Positions 39,701 through 48,837 of a stretch of DNA of 64,000 nt are shown here, one piece after another. Numbering within the stretch: the stretch's first letter is position 1; each line of letters opens with the position of its first letter. The notes under the pieces are model-generated. The model saw nothing but the letters and a program-made list of their open reading frames with translations, was not told the DNA's origin and did not search any database. The translations under genes and the position numbers were made by a program. Source of the DNA: DT-110 sp964342305 (GTDB taxonomy: Bacteria; Bacteroidota; Bacteroidia; Chitinophagales; Saprospiraceae); assembly GCA_964342305.1 (NCBI GenBank), contig CAYFGK010000015.1, positions 7,638 through 71,637 of the forward strand, read 5' to 3'.

Positions 39701-42088
39701 ACGAACCGAGGTGTTGCCACTGATCGTGGCGCCGTTGATGGTTAGGTTTCCACCTACATCATTCAGGATACCACCACCGGAACCGGCCATACCATCCGCT
39801 ACGTTATCACTGATGATGGTGCTTCCGGAAATGTCAACGGTACCATTTAAGTTGAAAATACCACCACCACCTTGATCAGGACCATCACCGCTGGCAGTGT
39901 TCCCATCAATGGTCACGTTGGCGAGGGTCATTACACCCGCACCATTCCAGAGGCCTCCTCCTTCGGCACTGGCGATATTATTGCTAACGACTCCACCGGT
40001 ATAGGTAAGGTCGCCGGCTCCGGTGATGTGGATCCCACCACCATTACCCGGCGAGCTGTTGGTTGCGTTTCGATCGAGGGTCACATTTGTTAGTTCGAAG
40101 GTCGTTCCCGCTCCGGAGTTATCTTCAATACCTCCGCCGGCACGGACCGAGGTATTGTTGCTGATGGTTGCATCGACAATGGTCAGGTTTCCGAGGGAAT
40201 CATTGAGGATACCACCACCGGAACCAGCCATTCCGTCGGCGATATTTCCACCGATCATCGTACTGTTCATTATCATTACGCTACCACCGGCATTGAATAC
40301 GCCACCGCCGCCCTGGTCGGCCGCATCACCGCTGGCTGTATTTCCCTGGATCATCACTTTGTTGATGGTCATCAATCCAACGCCATTCCACAATCCGCCA
40401 CCTTCAGCAGCGGCGGTATTATTGGTTACCATACCTCCGGTGATTGTCAGATCACCGGCTCCGGTAATGTGGATCCCACCACCATTACCGGGCAGACTTC
40501 CGGTAGCATTAGCGTCCAGGATAACATCCGTCAGTTCGAAAGTCGTTCCGGCTCCCGAATTATCTTCGATACCACCACCGGCGCGGTTAGAGGTGTTGCC
40601 GCTAATGGTTGCTCCGGAAATAGTCAGGCTACCACCGGCATCGTTGAGGATACCACCGCCAGAACCGGCAATTCCATCCGCTACGTTATTGCGGATAGTC
40701 GTACTACCGGATATATCTACTGTGCCGCTGAGGTTATAAATACCTCCTCCTCCCTGGTCGGATTCATTTCCGCTGGCAGTATTGCCATCTATGGTCAGAT
40801 CGACAATGGTCATAGCACCGGCTCCATTCCACAAGGCTCCACCTTCAGCAGCAGCTGTATTTTCGGAAAAAGAGCACCCAGAAATCATCAGGTCACCCGC
40901 CCCCGTAATGTGGATACCGCCACCATTTCCCGGGGAACTCCCTGTAGAATTTCGCTCAAAGACCGAGTTCATCACCTCAAAGGTCGTCCCGGCCCCGGAG
41001 TTATCTTCAATACCTCCACCGGCACGGACCGAGGTATTACTAATAATGCGGGTGTTCACGATGGATAGGTTTCCGCCTGCATCATTGAGAATACCACCAC
41101 CAGAGCCAGCTGTTCCCGTAGCTTCGTTGGCGCGAATAATGCCACCATCAATGATAAGCGTGCCACCGGCATTAAAAATACCGGCACCTCCCTGGTCACT
41201 GGCATCTCCTTCGGCAAAATTTCTGGCGATCTCTACGGTGTCCAAAGTCATGGTACCCGAACCGTTCCACAGACCACCACCTTCGGCAGCGGCGGTATTA
41301 TCGTTAAATACTGTTCTGTTTATGTATACAGTACTCATTCCTGTCACGTGTAAACCTCCGCCATTTCCCGGGGCACTGCCCGTGGAATTGCCTTGCAAAT
41401 TGCCCCCCAGCAATGTAAGGCTGGAAGAAGGCCCGGCATTTAATTCAATACCACCGCCAGCACGACTGGCGGTATTGCCATCAATAAAGGTACCATCAAT
41501 AGTAACCTGAGCACCATCCAGGATCAAGAGGGCGCCCCCGCTACCACTTGCACCAATGGCCGAATTATTACTCAATTCGGAATCACCACTAATAGTTAGC
41601 GAACCTCCGACAATGGCGATACCGCCACCACCCTGGGTGGCTACATCCCCTTCGGCTTCACAATCCGTGATCTGTACGTTTACCAGCGTAACATTTGCAT
41701 TCTCAATCAGGATTCCACCGCCAAGGTCTGCGGCACGCCCGTCGATTAGCGACAGATTTTCCAATCGAACCGACGCCTCGTTGGTAATTCGAAGAATTCG
41801 GTTAAAATTGGCTGCATTCAACGTCGTGTTCAATAAGCCATTACCCTGAATGACCAGGTCCTTATCAATGACCAGTTCACCCGCCGTTACGGGGAGTAAA
41901 AGTCCATTCAACCCGAGGTCAAAAGAAATGGTGTCACCTGCTACCGCTGCATTAATAGCAAAACGAAGGGATCCGGCGACATTGTCGCTCAGGGTGGTGA
42001 CCGGAATAATTGTCGCCCGCAGGGTAGTCAGACTACCTGCCATGAGCGCAATAACTAAAAATAGGATTTTGGATAAACGTACGATCAT
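36758..42088 (-). CDS. 1,776-residue parallel beta-helix T9SS surface protein
   Basis: A signal peptide (residues 1-25, ending LRA) leads into a CSLREA/choice-of-anchor-like start (TTLSDNVAGSLRFAINAA). Nine 147-residue repeats (about residues 178-1500) follow, rich in GGGI, NNTA and ISGNTS ladders typical of right-handed parallel beta-helices. After them comes a choice-of-anchor Q-like end (NFIGEDD, LGPLADNGG, DRRDIGAFELQ) and a T9SS sorting domain (TLFPNPASARTV to LMLLNK). No pectate-lyase-type catalytic cluster stands out, so I favour an adhesin or surface rod over an enzyme. It lies 113 nt downstream of the sensor kinase gene on the same strand. Confidence 0.9.
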   Translation of the reverse strand: MIVRLSKILFLVIALMAGSLTTLRATIIPVTTLSDNVAGSLRFAINAAVAGDTISFDLGLNGLLLPVTAGELVIDKDLVIQGNGLLNTTLNAANFNRILRITNEASVRLENLSLIDGRAADLGGGILIENANVTLVNVQITDCEAEGDVATQGGGGIAIVGGSLTISGDSELSNNSAIGASGSGGALLILDGAQVTIDGTFIDGNTASRAGGGIELNAGPSSSLTLLGGNLQGNSTGSAPGNGGGLHVTGMSTVYINRTVFNDNTAAAEGGGLWNGSGTMTLDTVEIARNFAEGDASDQGGAGIFNAGGTLIIDGGIIRANEATGTAGSGGGILNDAGGNLSIVNTRIISNTSVRAGGGIEDNSGAGTTFEVMNSVFERNSTGSSPGNGGGIHITGAGDLMISGCSFSENTAAAEGGALWNGAGAMTIVDLTIDGNTASGNESDQGGGGIYNLSGTVDISGSTTIRNNVADGIAGSGGGILNDAGGSLTISGATISGNTSNRAGGGIEDNSGAGTTFELTDVILDANATGSLPGNGGGIHITGAGDLTITGGMVTNNTAAAEGGGLWNGVGLMTINKVMIQGNTASGDAADQGGGGVFNAGGSVMIMNSTMIGGNIADGMAGSGGGILNDSLGNLTIVDATISNNTSVRAGGGIEDNSGAGTTFELTNVTLDRNATNSSPGNGGGIHITGAGDLTYTGGVVSNNIASAEGGGLWNGAGVMTLANVTIDGNTASGDGPDQGGGGIFNLNGTVDISGSTIISDNVADGMAGSGGGILNDVGGNLTINGATISGNTSVRAGGGIEDNSGAGTDFELVNVTLEGNATASSPGNGGGVHITGAGDLMITGGRVINNTASAEGGGLWNGTGVMTIGNVTIQGNTASGDPADQGGGGVFNAGGTVNIMNQTLIRDNVADGMAGSGGGILNDAGGNLTVNGATISGNTSVRAGGGIEDNSGAGTTFELINVTLDGNTTASSPGNGGGVHISGAGDLSITGGAVTNNTASAEGGGLWNGAGIMTITDVTIDGNTASGNDPDQGGGGVYNLSGTVNISGSTTISNNVSDGMAGSGGGILNDAGSNLTINGATISGNTSVRAGGGIEDNSGAGTTFELINVTLDGNATASSPGNGGGVHITGAGDLMISGGVVMNNTASAEGGGLWNGTGLMVIDSVQIMNNTASGAMADQGGGGVFNVGGTVEIRNQTVISGNVADGLAGSGGGILNDMGGNLTVMNSTISGNTSVRAGGGIEDNSRAGTTFTLVDVTLDGNITSSTPGNGGGVHITGDGDLMISGGAVTNNTAAAEGGGLWNGAGLMTISDVMIDGNVASGNESDQGGGGIYNLSGTVDISGNTMITNNDADGSSGSGGGILNDAGGSLTINGATISGNTSVRAGGGIEDNSGSGTTFTLVNVTLDGNATASAPGNGGGVHITGPGDLMISGGAVTNNTASAEGGGLWNGAGLMVIDSVMIMGNTATGSMANQGGGGVFNAGGTIEINASTIANNMVDGMGQGGGLQNDNNGSVSLVVSTISGNNSATNGGGISNSGNIMITNSTVARNSTSGMGGGIQVTDTSMVVIAGSIIATNAADSTGQDIAGSGMITSEGYNFIGEDDAEVYTADTTDIEGQAGLAEDPNLGPLADNGGATMTHALQCPSDAVNAGNPDDMSADQRGMMVFGDRRDIGAFELQMMCLTDNTTAVVGELSGSTLFPNPASARTVRLDIPEAFGNEVRVIIRQAATGQALRERQVGYGAYDLDLNGLSAGTYLVQVYAKNSVETHKLMLLNK
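37587..41557 (-). repeat. Nine 441-bp coding repeats arranged as alternating A/B units
   Basis: Each 147-residue unit contains GSGGGILND, RAGGGIEDNS, SPGNGGGVHITG, EGGGLWNG and DQGGGG. Odd units then read FN(A/V)GG followed by a non-ISG segment. Even units read (Y/F)NL(S/N)GTV(D/N)ISG. The alternation is strict across all nine, so the amplifying unit appears to be an 882-bp dimer. Confidence 0.85.
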
Positions 42089-42201
42089 AGTAACTAAGTT
42101 TGTTTTTTGGGTGTATCAACAAACTAGGTACGTAAGCAACGTTTCTTCTGGATTGGCGAAAAAGCAATTACCGGGAAATTAAAATAATCTGTTCCGATCG
42201 G

Positions 42202-44199
42202 TCACCCTTGATCGATGGGGATTTGTACTTCGATGACCGTGCCATCACCGGGGCTACTATCAATATGAAGTTGTCCCTCCAGGAAATCAGTGCGTGATCG
42301 CATGCTGCGCAAACCCAGGCCACCACTGGCATTCCTGACATCAAAACCCTCGCCATCATCCTCAATAGTCAGCTGTGCCTGATCATCCAGCCAGGATAAT
42401 TGCATGAGTATTTGCCGGGGCGTACTGTGTTTAAGCGCATTTTGCACTCCTTCCTGGGCAATGCGGTACAACATGATCTTGCGGTCTTCGCCAAAGTCTT
42501 CCGGTTCTTGCCCGATCACCTGGCACCGTACCTCCGTTTCGTGAGCCTGGTTCAGATCCTGAGCCAGGTCAGTCAGTGCCGGCCCCAGACCAAATTGAAG
42601 CACATCCGGCATCATGTGGTGAGAGATGCGTCGAACTTCCTCACTCGCGTGGTCCAGCATCCGGTTAACATCCTCGCGGACTACCGCCGGTTTGTCCGTC
42701 GATAGAGCTGCTCGCACGTGCAATTTGATGGTCGACAACAAACTGCCCAAGCTATCGTGCAGATCAGAAGCAATGCGTTTGCGTTCGTCTTCCTGCCCAC
42801 GGATCATAGCGTGCAGCGTCTGGACTTGCTGGCGTTGCTCTAACTGTCTGTATCGCGCCTCCTGCAGTGCCGCTTCCTGTCGGCTAACCAGCACATCCTG
42901 AGCCCTGCGTTGCCGATACCATACTACCGCCCCTATGGCCATTATAGCGAATAAAATAGTCGATAATGTAAGGGCAATACGGCCGGTACGCTCCCGCTGA
43001 ACCAGTGCTCTTTGTAGCTCATTTTCCGTACCGAGTCGCTCCAAAGCCTGCTCTTTCTGTCGAACCTCGTATTGAATATCGAGTTCCTGTAAGGCTTTTT
43101 CTTTACGCTCGGTCAGCAAACTATCCTGATAGGATTGCTGGATCACTTCCGCACGGTAGGCATCCGCAAAGCGTCCGCTTTTGGCGAAAGCCGAAGCCAA
43201 CAAATGATGCCCCTGTGACAACCCTTTCAGGTATTGAATACTGTCGGCCAGTACGATAGACTGTCGCAGTACTGGAATCGCCTGACTTGGTTGATTGCGG
43301 TCTAGCAGCAACTCAGCATAGGATTGGTAGGCATCGACTAATTCAAGGGGTTGTTGCAGTTCCTTTCGCAGGTCTATTGCCTGGCGCAGGTAACTTTCAG
43401 CTTGTTCCAACAGTCGCTGCTGCCGGGCGATTTGCCCCAATACCATCACACTTTGTGCAACCCCCCAGGCACGACCAAGTTCCCGGTCTATTGCTAAACT
43501 TTGTTCCGCCCAATACCGGGAACTGTCCAAATGAGCACTCAGAAGTTCATTAGTAGCCAAATTATCGTAAATAATAGATAAGGTACCCTGATTATCCCCG
43601 TCCTCCATAAGTTTTCGGGCGCGATGGTAGGTAGTTTTGGCCTGATCCAAATTCCCCCGATTCCGCTGAATATTAGCAATACTATTGAGGGAATTCGCTA
43701 CGGACGCAGGGCCGAAGTGGGTCTCGTTGATGGCCAGTTCCCGGTAATAGAATTCCAAACTCCGATCGTAATCACCGATCAGGCTATACACAACCCCCAA
43801 ATTGAATAGCGGGCTGGTCATTCGGGCCGTATCTCCTACCGATTCGTAATAGTTCAACACCCGCCGGAATGTATCGAGGGCCGCCGGGAACTCACTCTTC
43901 AGACGATGCACCAGGCCCTGGTAGTGCAATTGAACCATTTTGGACGACTCATCGCCAATGCGTTCATGGATTTGGCGGGCTTTTGCGATGTAGTATTCCG
44001 CCGAGTCCAGTTCGTATTGATTTAAGAAATACCAGGCCAGCCGGCTGTTCCAATAACCTCGGGCGGAATCAGTTTGCGCCATTTGAATTTCTAGGTGTAG
44101 GCTGTCTGCAACCGGAGTCTGAGCACTGACATCAGAAGATATTGCCGGGGCAAACAGCAAGGAAAGAAGCAAGTGGCAAAAGCGGTTTCTGGCGGACAT
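42202..44199 (-). CDS. TPR-containing sensor histidine kinase, NarL/HisKA_3 type
   Basis: The start at 44199 (MSARNRFCHLLLSLL) gives a signal sequence ending near VSAQ; the in-frame upstream extension is not signal-like. Residues about 50-390 are TPR repeats in the periplasm, residues 408-428 form one membrane helix, a coiled-coil follows, then the HisKA_3 dimerisation box with phosphoacceptor His481 (SDLHDSLG), and a HATPase domain (EGVQNALKHS, DDGEGFD, GLGLRSM). It should sense an envelope signal and phosphorylate the response regulator encoded 179 nt upstream on the same strand. Confidence 0.92.
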   Translation of the reverse strand: MSARNRFCHLLLSLLFAPAISSDVSAQTPVADSLHLEIQMAQTDSARGYWNSRLAWYFLNQYELDSAEYYIAKARQIHERIGDESSKMVQLHYQGLVHRLKSEFPAALDTFRRVLNYYESVGDTARMTSPLFNLGVVYSLIGDYDRSLEFYYRELAINETHFGPASVANSLNSIANIQRNRGNLDQAKTTYHRARKLMEDGDNQGTLSIIYDNLATNELLSAHLDSSRYWAEQSLAIDRELGRAWGVAQSVMVLGQIARQQRLLEQAESYLRQAIDLRKELQQPLELVDAYQSYAELLLDRNQPSQAIPVLRQSIVLADSIQYLKGLSQGHHLLASAFAKSGRFADAYRAEVIQQSYQDSLLTERKEKALQELDIQYEVRQKEQALERLGTENELQRALVQRERTGRIALTLSTILFAIMAIGAVVWYRQRRAQDVLVSRQEAALQEARYRQLEQRQQVQTLHAMIRGQEDERKRIASDLHDSLGSLLSTIKLHVRAALSTDKPAVVREDVNRMLDHASEEVRRISHHMMPDVLQFGLGPALTDLAQDLNQAHETEVRCQVIGQEPEDFGEDRKIMLYRIAQEGVQNALKHSTPRQILMQLSWLDDQAQLTIEDDGEGFDVRNASGGLGLRSMRSRTDFLEGQLHIDSSPGDGTVIEVQIPIDQG

Positions 44200-44378
44200 T
44201 CCGGTAAGATTCTTATTTAATCTACAAATTTTTAGTTTGCTTCCGCAAAAAAGAACGGACCGGGAAGGCAAGCATCTTTTAGCGCCCACTTGCGAATGCA
44301 ATAACAAGTTGCGAACTATTTGTACCGGTAAAATCACGGACCTACCGGAACCTTATATATCCCGGAAAACCATGATGG

Positions 44379-45017
44379 TCATTCGAGAAGCCCACGTTGC
44401 ATGGCCTTCCGGATCAGACCAACTACATTGCGAACATTCAGTTTGGTGAGTAAATTCCGTCGATGAGATTCTACGGTGTGCTCGCTGAGGTGAAGTTCCC
44501 GGGCTATCTCTCTGGTGGTTAGTTCGGCGGCGATCAGAGAGAGTACTTGTTTCTCGCGGCGAGTCAGTTGGGGTACGAATTCATCGTGGTTGTTGGGTTG
44601 GCTACGCAAGGTCTCCATCAGCGTATTGGTCACCGACGGATTGAGGTAGGTTTCCCCGGCCATTACCGCCCGGATAGCACGTACGATCTCCTCGGCTGCT
44701 GAATGCTTTAGTACATAGCCCGAGGCGCCGGCTTTGAGCATTTGCTGGATAAAGACACCTTTCTTATAACTGGTAAGCGCTAACACCCGTACCTCCGGGT
44801 ATTTTCCAGCGATGGTCCGACACAGTTCAATACCGTTAATTACCGGAAGATTGATGTCCAGCAAGGCAATATCCACTTCGTGTTCCTGAAGCCGGTCCAG
44901 CGCCTGTTTGCCGTTGGCCGCCGTAGCGACGATCTCAAGGTCATCTTCCTGACCGATGAGCAACTGCAGGCCCTCGATCAGGATTTTGTGGTCATCGGCA
45001 ATCAGGATCCGGATCAT
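44379..45017 (-). CDS. NarL/LuxR-type response regulator
   Basis: The start at 45017 (MIRILIADDH) fits a receiver domain; an in-frame extension to 45116 would overlap the upstream gene. The 212-residue protein has acidic pocket Asp8/Asp9, phospho-acceptor Asp54 (LLDINLP), Thr82 and Lys104, then a LuxR helix-turn-helix (LTRREKQVLSLIA, HLSEHTVESHRRNL). It starts one base after the stop of the PorE-like gene, so the two are almost certainly co-translated. Its likely partner is the TPR kinase just downstream. Targets are unknown. Confidence 0.94.
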   Translation of the reverse strand: MIRILIADDHKILIEGLQLLIGQEDDLEIVATAANGKQALDRLQEHEVDIALLDINLPVINGIELCRTIAGKYPEVRVLALTSYKKGVFIQQMLKAGASGYVLKHSAAEEIVRAIRAVMAGETYLNPSVTNTLMETLRSQPNNHDEFVPQLTRREKQVLSLIAAELTTREIARELHLSEHTVESHRRNLLTKLNVRNVVGLIRKAMQRGLLE

Positions 45018-45018
45018 A

Positions 45019-47427
45019 TTAGCGGACTTTTTGCAACTGCCCGTTGACTTCCTGTACGATAAAGGCCCCCGTAAACCCGTTGCGTTGAACGGAAGGCAGG
45101 ATACGACGTGCCTCATCCAGGGACCGGAAGCCGCTCAGTAATTTGATGGTCAGGTCACCACGACGATAGTCTTCAATAACTCCGTATTGATCGACCTTGG
45201 ACGGATCGAACCAGCGCGTATTGCGCAGTGCTGCCAATTGGATCTTATAGCTTCCCGCAACGGTATTGTTATTTCCCGAATTCATTCCAGGATTCATTGT
45301 TGAGTTATTATTTCCCGAAATACTGCCGGAGGACGAAGAACCACCGGTCTCCTCTACGATGAAGGCGCCATTGTAACCCCGTGATTGTACCCGGGAGACG
45401 AGGTTCTGAGCCTCAGAGCGGGTGGTGAATACACCCAGTCGGGCCTTGTAGCGACCACCTTCCTGCACCACGTACACATCACCCATGGCCTGGATATTGC
45501 TGAAGGCGCTCATATTTGGAGGACGGGAAAAAACGCCCAATTGTATGGCGTAACCACTGCGGGATACTCCCCCGTTATTATTACCCGAATTATTGCCATT
45601 ATTCCCCGAATCAACCCCCGGATCAATCACGGAGCCCGAAGAATAAAGCGGTATGGTTCCAAGCACACTGGGGCTGATCGTCGCGGTGGTGGTCAGATTT
45701 CGACTGATCTCCCGGAATCCGGCGCCGGAGTAGGTAATCACATACTGCGTATTTGGCTGCAAAGCCAGCGAGAATTCACCGGTTGCCGAGGTAGTTGACC
45801 GGCTGGTACTCCCCGTGTTTTGATTACGGGCGATAACTACGATGTTGGAAACCGGATTTCGGGAATTGGCATCAATCACACGTCCGAAAAACTGCTCCCC
45901 GGTACGGACCAGTGATATTTCGACTTCTCCCAGAGAGGTTGCCTGGTAACCATTCAGATTGTAGCGTTTTTGTGCATAGCCCTGGCCGTTCACGATGAGC
46001 TCGCAATTCATACCCGCATCGACCGGAAAGGTAATTACGCCACGACCATCGGTGGTAAATACATCGTTGCCGTAATTGTTCCCGGTGCAATTCGAAAAGT
46101 TTACCTGTGCCCCGGCAACGGGGCTACCGTCGGAAGCACTGACAACCCGAAACATGACGCTGGAACCTGCTTTGGAAACGCGGTACAGGTCTTCTGCCCC
46201 CCGCCCGCCAACGCGGTTGGATGCCAGGTATCCCACATTCTGCAGATTGTCGTAGACGTACCCGTAATCATCCCGTGGAGAGTTGATGGGTAACCCAACG
46301 TTGCTGACACTGGTCCATTGTCCGTTACCCTGTTCGGCCTGAAAAATATCGTAACCACCATACCCAATATGCCAATCGGACGAGAAGTATAGATTGGTAC
46401 CATCAAAGAACGGGGCGATCTCATCACCCGGGGTATTTACGGCTGGTCCCAAGTTGATGGGGAATGTCCAGCTCTCGCCTTGTCGATAACTAATGTACAG
46501 ATCGTAGCCTCCGTAGCCTCCCTGCCGCTCTGAGGCAAAGAACATGGCTTCACCATCCGGGGTAAAGGCGGGATATCCGGTATGTCCATTGGGGTCGTTG
46601 TGGGGAAAAGCCCGTTCATTATACCACTGCCCGTCGGGTCCGACCTCGGCGAGGAACAAACTGATCTCCATCCCACTGGTCGACAAGTGGCGGGTACCAC
46701 TGACGAAGTTGTTACGGGTATAGGCAACATAGGTACCATCGCTGGAAAAACTGACCGGCCCTTCGCCGCGTTCGGTAGCTTCGCCTTTCAGGAAAACGGG
46801 GGGCTGTAATTGACCTCCAGTGGTTGTTTGCGAGACAAAAAGCTGGTTTTTGGCCTGACCATCCCAATTATAGGTTGACCGCTGGATATCGGTCCGAGCA
46901 GAGGAGAAAACCACCCGGTCGCGGTAGTAAGCCGGACCAAAATCGGAAGCGGGGGTACTTACCCGTTCGTTTTCCACACTGATGTCGGGATCCGGTCCTC
47001 CCTGGCGCTTGGCCCATTCGCAGGTCTCGGCGTAGTGATTACCCACCGAGGCGTCCCCCCCTTCCTGGCCGTACTGGATGAAATAGCCCCGGGCCTCGTC
47101 ATAGCGGCCCAGACCTTTGAGCGTTTTAGCGAAATTGAGGATATGCCGCCGATCGACACGGCGGCTTTGAACGGCCCGGGCGTAGTAATCGGCGGCCTGT
47201 TCCAATTCGTTCAGATGACGATAACAATCGGCGATATTACCCAGGGCCTCCGTTTCGTCGGGGCGACGCTCCAGCACTTGTTGATACGAATCGATCGCCA
47301 GGTTGAAGGCGTGAAGTTCGTACTCATTATTGGCCTTACGCAGTAAAGAGCGTACAGTCTGTGCCGATGCGGATCCAGCCAGGAATAAAGCCAGCAGGAT
47401 CAGGAGGGTTCTTTGCGTGTGTTTCAT
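45019..47427 (-). CDS. PorE-like envelope protein: TPR, PD40 propeller, carboxypeptidase-regulatory domains, two SPOR domains
   Basis: The 802-residue protein has a signal peptide (1-22, ending ASAQ), TPR repeats (about 24-135), a PD40/WD40-like propeller (about 150-420; repeated FSSD and GGYDLY/GGYDIF), one or two CarboxypepD_reg-like domains (about 425-600), a Gly/Asn/Ser linker, SPOR 1 (about 624-698, GYAIQLGVFS) and SPOR 2 (about 721-795, SYKIQLAAL). PorE of the T9SS has the same TPR-propeller-CRD order but ends in an OmpA-type peptidoglycan-binding domain. Here that place is taken by SPOR domains, which in known proteins bind septal, peptide-stripped glycan. I infer a cell-wall-linked envelope protein, possibly tied to T9SS. 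Confidence 0.85.
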   Translation of the reverse strand: MKHTQRTLLILLALFLAGSASAQTVRSLLRKANNEYELHAFNLAIDSYQQVLERRPDETEALGNIADCYRHLNELEQAADYYARAVQSRRVDRRHILNFAKTLKGLGRYDEARGYFIQYGQEGGDASVGNHYAETCEWAKRQGGPDPDISVENERVSTPASDFGPAYYRDRVVFSSARTDIQRSTYNWDGQAKNQLFVSQTTTGGQLQPPVFLKGEATERGEGPVSFSSDGTYVAYTRNNFVSGTRHLSTSGMEISLFLAEVGPDGQWYNERAFPHNDPNGHTGYPAFTPDGEAMFFASERQGGYGGYDLYISYRQGESWTFPINLGPAVNTPGDEIAPFFDGTNLYFSSDWHIGYGGYDIFQAEQGNGQWTSVSNVGLPINSPRDDYGYVYDNLQNVGYLASNRVGGRGAEDLYRVSKAGSSVMFRVVSASDGSPVAGAQVNFSNCTGNNYGNDVFTTDGRGVITFPVDAGMNCELIVNGQGYAQKRYNLNGYQATSLGEVEISLVRTGEQFFGRVIDANSRNPVSNIVVIARNQNTGSTSRSTTSATGEFSLALQPNTQYVITYSGAGFREISRNLTTTATISPSVLGTIPLYSSGSVIDPGVDSGNNGNNSGNNNGGVSRSGYAIQLGVFSRPPNMSAFSNIQAMGDVYVVQEGGRYKARLGVFTTRSEAQNLVSRVQSRGYNGAFIVEETGGSSSSGSISGNNNSTMNPGMNSGNNNTVAGSYKIQLAALRNTRWFDPSKVDQYGVIEDYRRGDLTIKLLSGFRSLDEARRILPSVQRNGFTGAFIVQEVNGQLQKVR

Positions 47428-47924
47428 ACTGTCCCGTACCGTTTTTGGAGTTAAACTGACTAAATATACCTTTTATTACATTTCCCGCAAAAGGGGTAAT
47501 GAACAGCTGGCTATTCCTGATGATCTGTACACCTGCCCTGAAAAGTACATTTGTCCAGGCCATCAGGATTGGGCAGCGGCGTTTTGATCTTGTTTGCGGG
47601 AGGTGGACTGCTTCCTTTGCCGATGGTCCGGGACGTCGGTGGTGGGATTATTACCCGGTGATGACCATAAAAAACGGAAGCGATATGAGCTAAGGAAGCC
47701 TTTTTACACAGCGTCACTTCGAAGGCCTACAATCGGCGCCCAGGTTGAGGAGACAACGCAATAGTATAATGTGATCGCCCGCAGCTCTTTCTGGTTGGGT
47801 GAAGGGTTTACCTGGTACAGCATTCTCGTTTTCCAACCAAAAAGAGCAGTAGTACTTTGCGCCCAGGGAAGCAGGATCGTAAAATGACCTACTGCACCAA
47901 ATTCGAACACATTCACTAGATTTG
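47428..47924. other. 497-bp divergent spacer without a convincing gene
   Basis: It separates the minus-strand PorE-like gene from the plus-strand MOSC gene. Short frames exist on both strands but none has family similarity or a plausible start context. TAGATTTG at 47917-47924 resembles a -7 promoter element but directly abuts the MOSC ATG, and no -33 element is seen. Confidence 0.5.
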
Positions 47925-48800
47925 ATGAAAAAGATGGCCACCCAACCTCACCTCGCACAACTCTACGTTTACCCCATCAAATCCCTGGGGGGCATAGCGC
48001 TCGATTCCGCTACCCCACTGGGCCGCGGCCTGCAATACGATCGGCGCTGGATGCTGACCGATCCCGAAGGGACTTTTCTTTCCCAGCGCTCCGACCCACG
48101 GATGGCCCTGCTGAAACCGAAGATCCGCGACGGAATGATCATCATACCGGCACTACTCGCAAGTGAGGAGGCGCTTAGCATTTCCCTGTCCGGCCCCGAG
48201 GCCCAACCCTTCCTAAGAGTGCAAGTATGGGATGATATGGTGCAAGCCCTGCCCTACCCCACTGAGGTAAACGAATGGTTCAGCCGCCAATTAGACCGAC
48301 CGTGTCAATTGGTATATATCCCCGATGCTGCCGACCGCCAGGTTGATCTGGAGTATGCCCGGCCGGGCGACCAGGTGGGTTTTGCCGATGGATTTCCGTA
48401 TCTGATCACGACCATGGCTTCTTTACGCGACCTCAACCAGCGCCTGGATCATTCGGTGACAATGGAGCGCTTTCGCCCCAACCTCGTTATCGGAGGCGAT
48501 CTGAAACCCTGGGTCGAAGACCAATGGCAACAGTTTAGCATTGGTCATTTCACCTTTCGTTCCACCAAGCCCTGTGGCCGCTGTCAGGTGGTTACCATCG
48601 ATCCGGCTACGGCGGAACGCGGTGCTGAACCACTCAAGACCCTGGCCGGCTTTCGCCAAAAAGGCCACAAGATCCTGTTCGGCCTGAATGCTTGTCTGGA
48701 CCTGAATTCGGCCCCGGAGAATGGCGTGTTGCGTGTGGGAGATGATTTGGAAATCGGAAGTATAGGAAGTGTGAGATCAGAGGTCAGAAATCAGAAGTAG
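47925..48800 (+). CDS. MOSC-domain protein (YcbX/mARC-like, without ferredoxin domain)
   Basis: An N-terminal MOSC beta-barrel (LYVYPIKSLGGIALDSA, GRGLQYDRRWML) and a MOSC core (RFRPNLVIGG, KPCGRCQVVTIDP) match the mARC/YcbX family. The Cys pair in KPCGRC aligns with the molybdenum-ligand Cys region. At about 290 residues it lacks the C-terminal [2Fe-2S] domain of E. coli YcbX, so it would need a separate electron donor. It probably reduces N-hydroxylated compounds. ATG 47925 is chosen; ATG 47934 is also possible. The last residues (SVRSEVRNQK) are encoded by a heptad repeat (GATCAGA, GGTCAGA, AATCAGA at 48775-48795) that runs into the stop codon. Confidence 0.85.
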   Translation: MKKMATQPHLAQLYVYPIKSLGGIALDSATPLGRGLQYDRRWMLTDPEGTFLSQRSDPRMALLKPKIRDGMIIIPALLASEEALSISLSGPEAQPFLRVQVWDDMVQALPYPTEVNEWFSRQLDRPCQLVYIPDAADRQVDLEYARPGDQVGFADGFPYLITTMASLRDLNQRLDHSVTMERFRPNLVIGGDLKPWVEDQWQQFSIGHFTFRSTKPCGRCQVVTIDPATAERGAEPLKTLAGFRQKGHKILFGLNACLDLNSAPENGVLRVGDDLEIGSIGSVRSEVRNQK

Positions 48801-48837
48801 TTAAATCATGCTGAAGATGAATTAAGAAAGGTTTAAA

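Noticed and set aside
37599..41849. Series of plus-strand Pro/Ser/Ala-rich frames across the beta-helix gene
   Set aside because: They are periodic mirror frames of the 441-bp repeats, not independent genes.
47499..47693. Possible 64-residue gene in the PorE-MOSC spacer
   Set aside because: No ribosome-binding or promoter context and no similarity to a family I recognise; overlapping frames exist on the other strand.
47917..47924. TAGATTTG as the MOSC promoter
   Set aside because: It abuts the ATG and lacks a -33 element, so a transcript would start inside the gene; mentioned only as a possibility.
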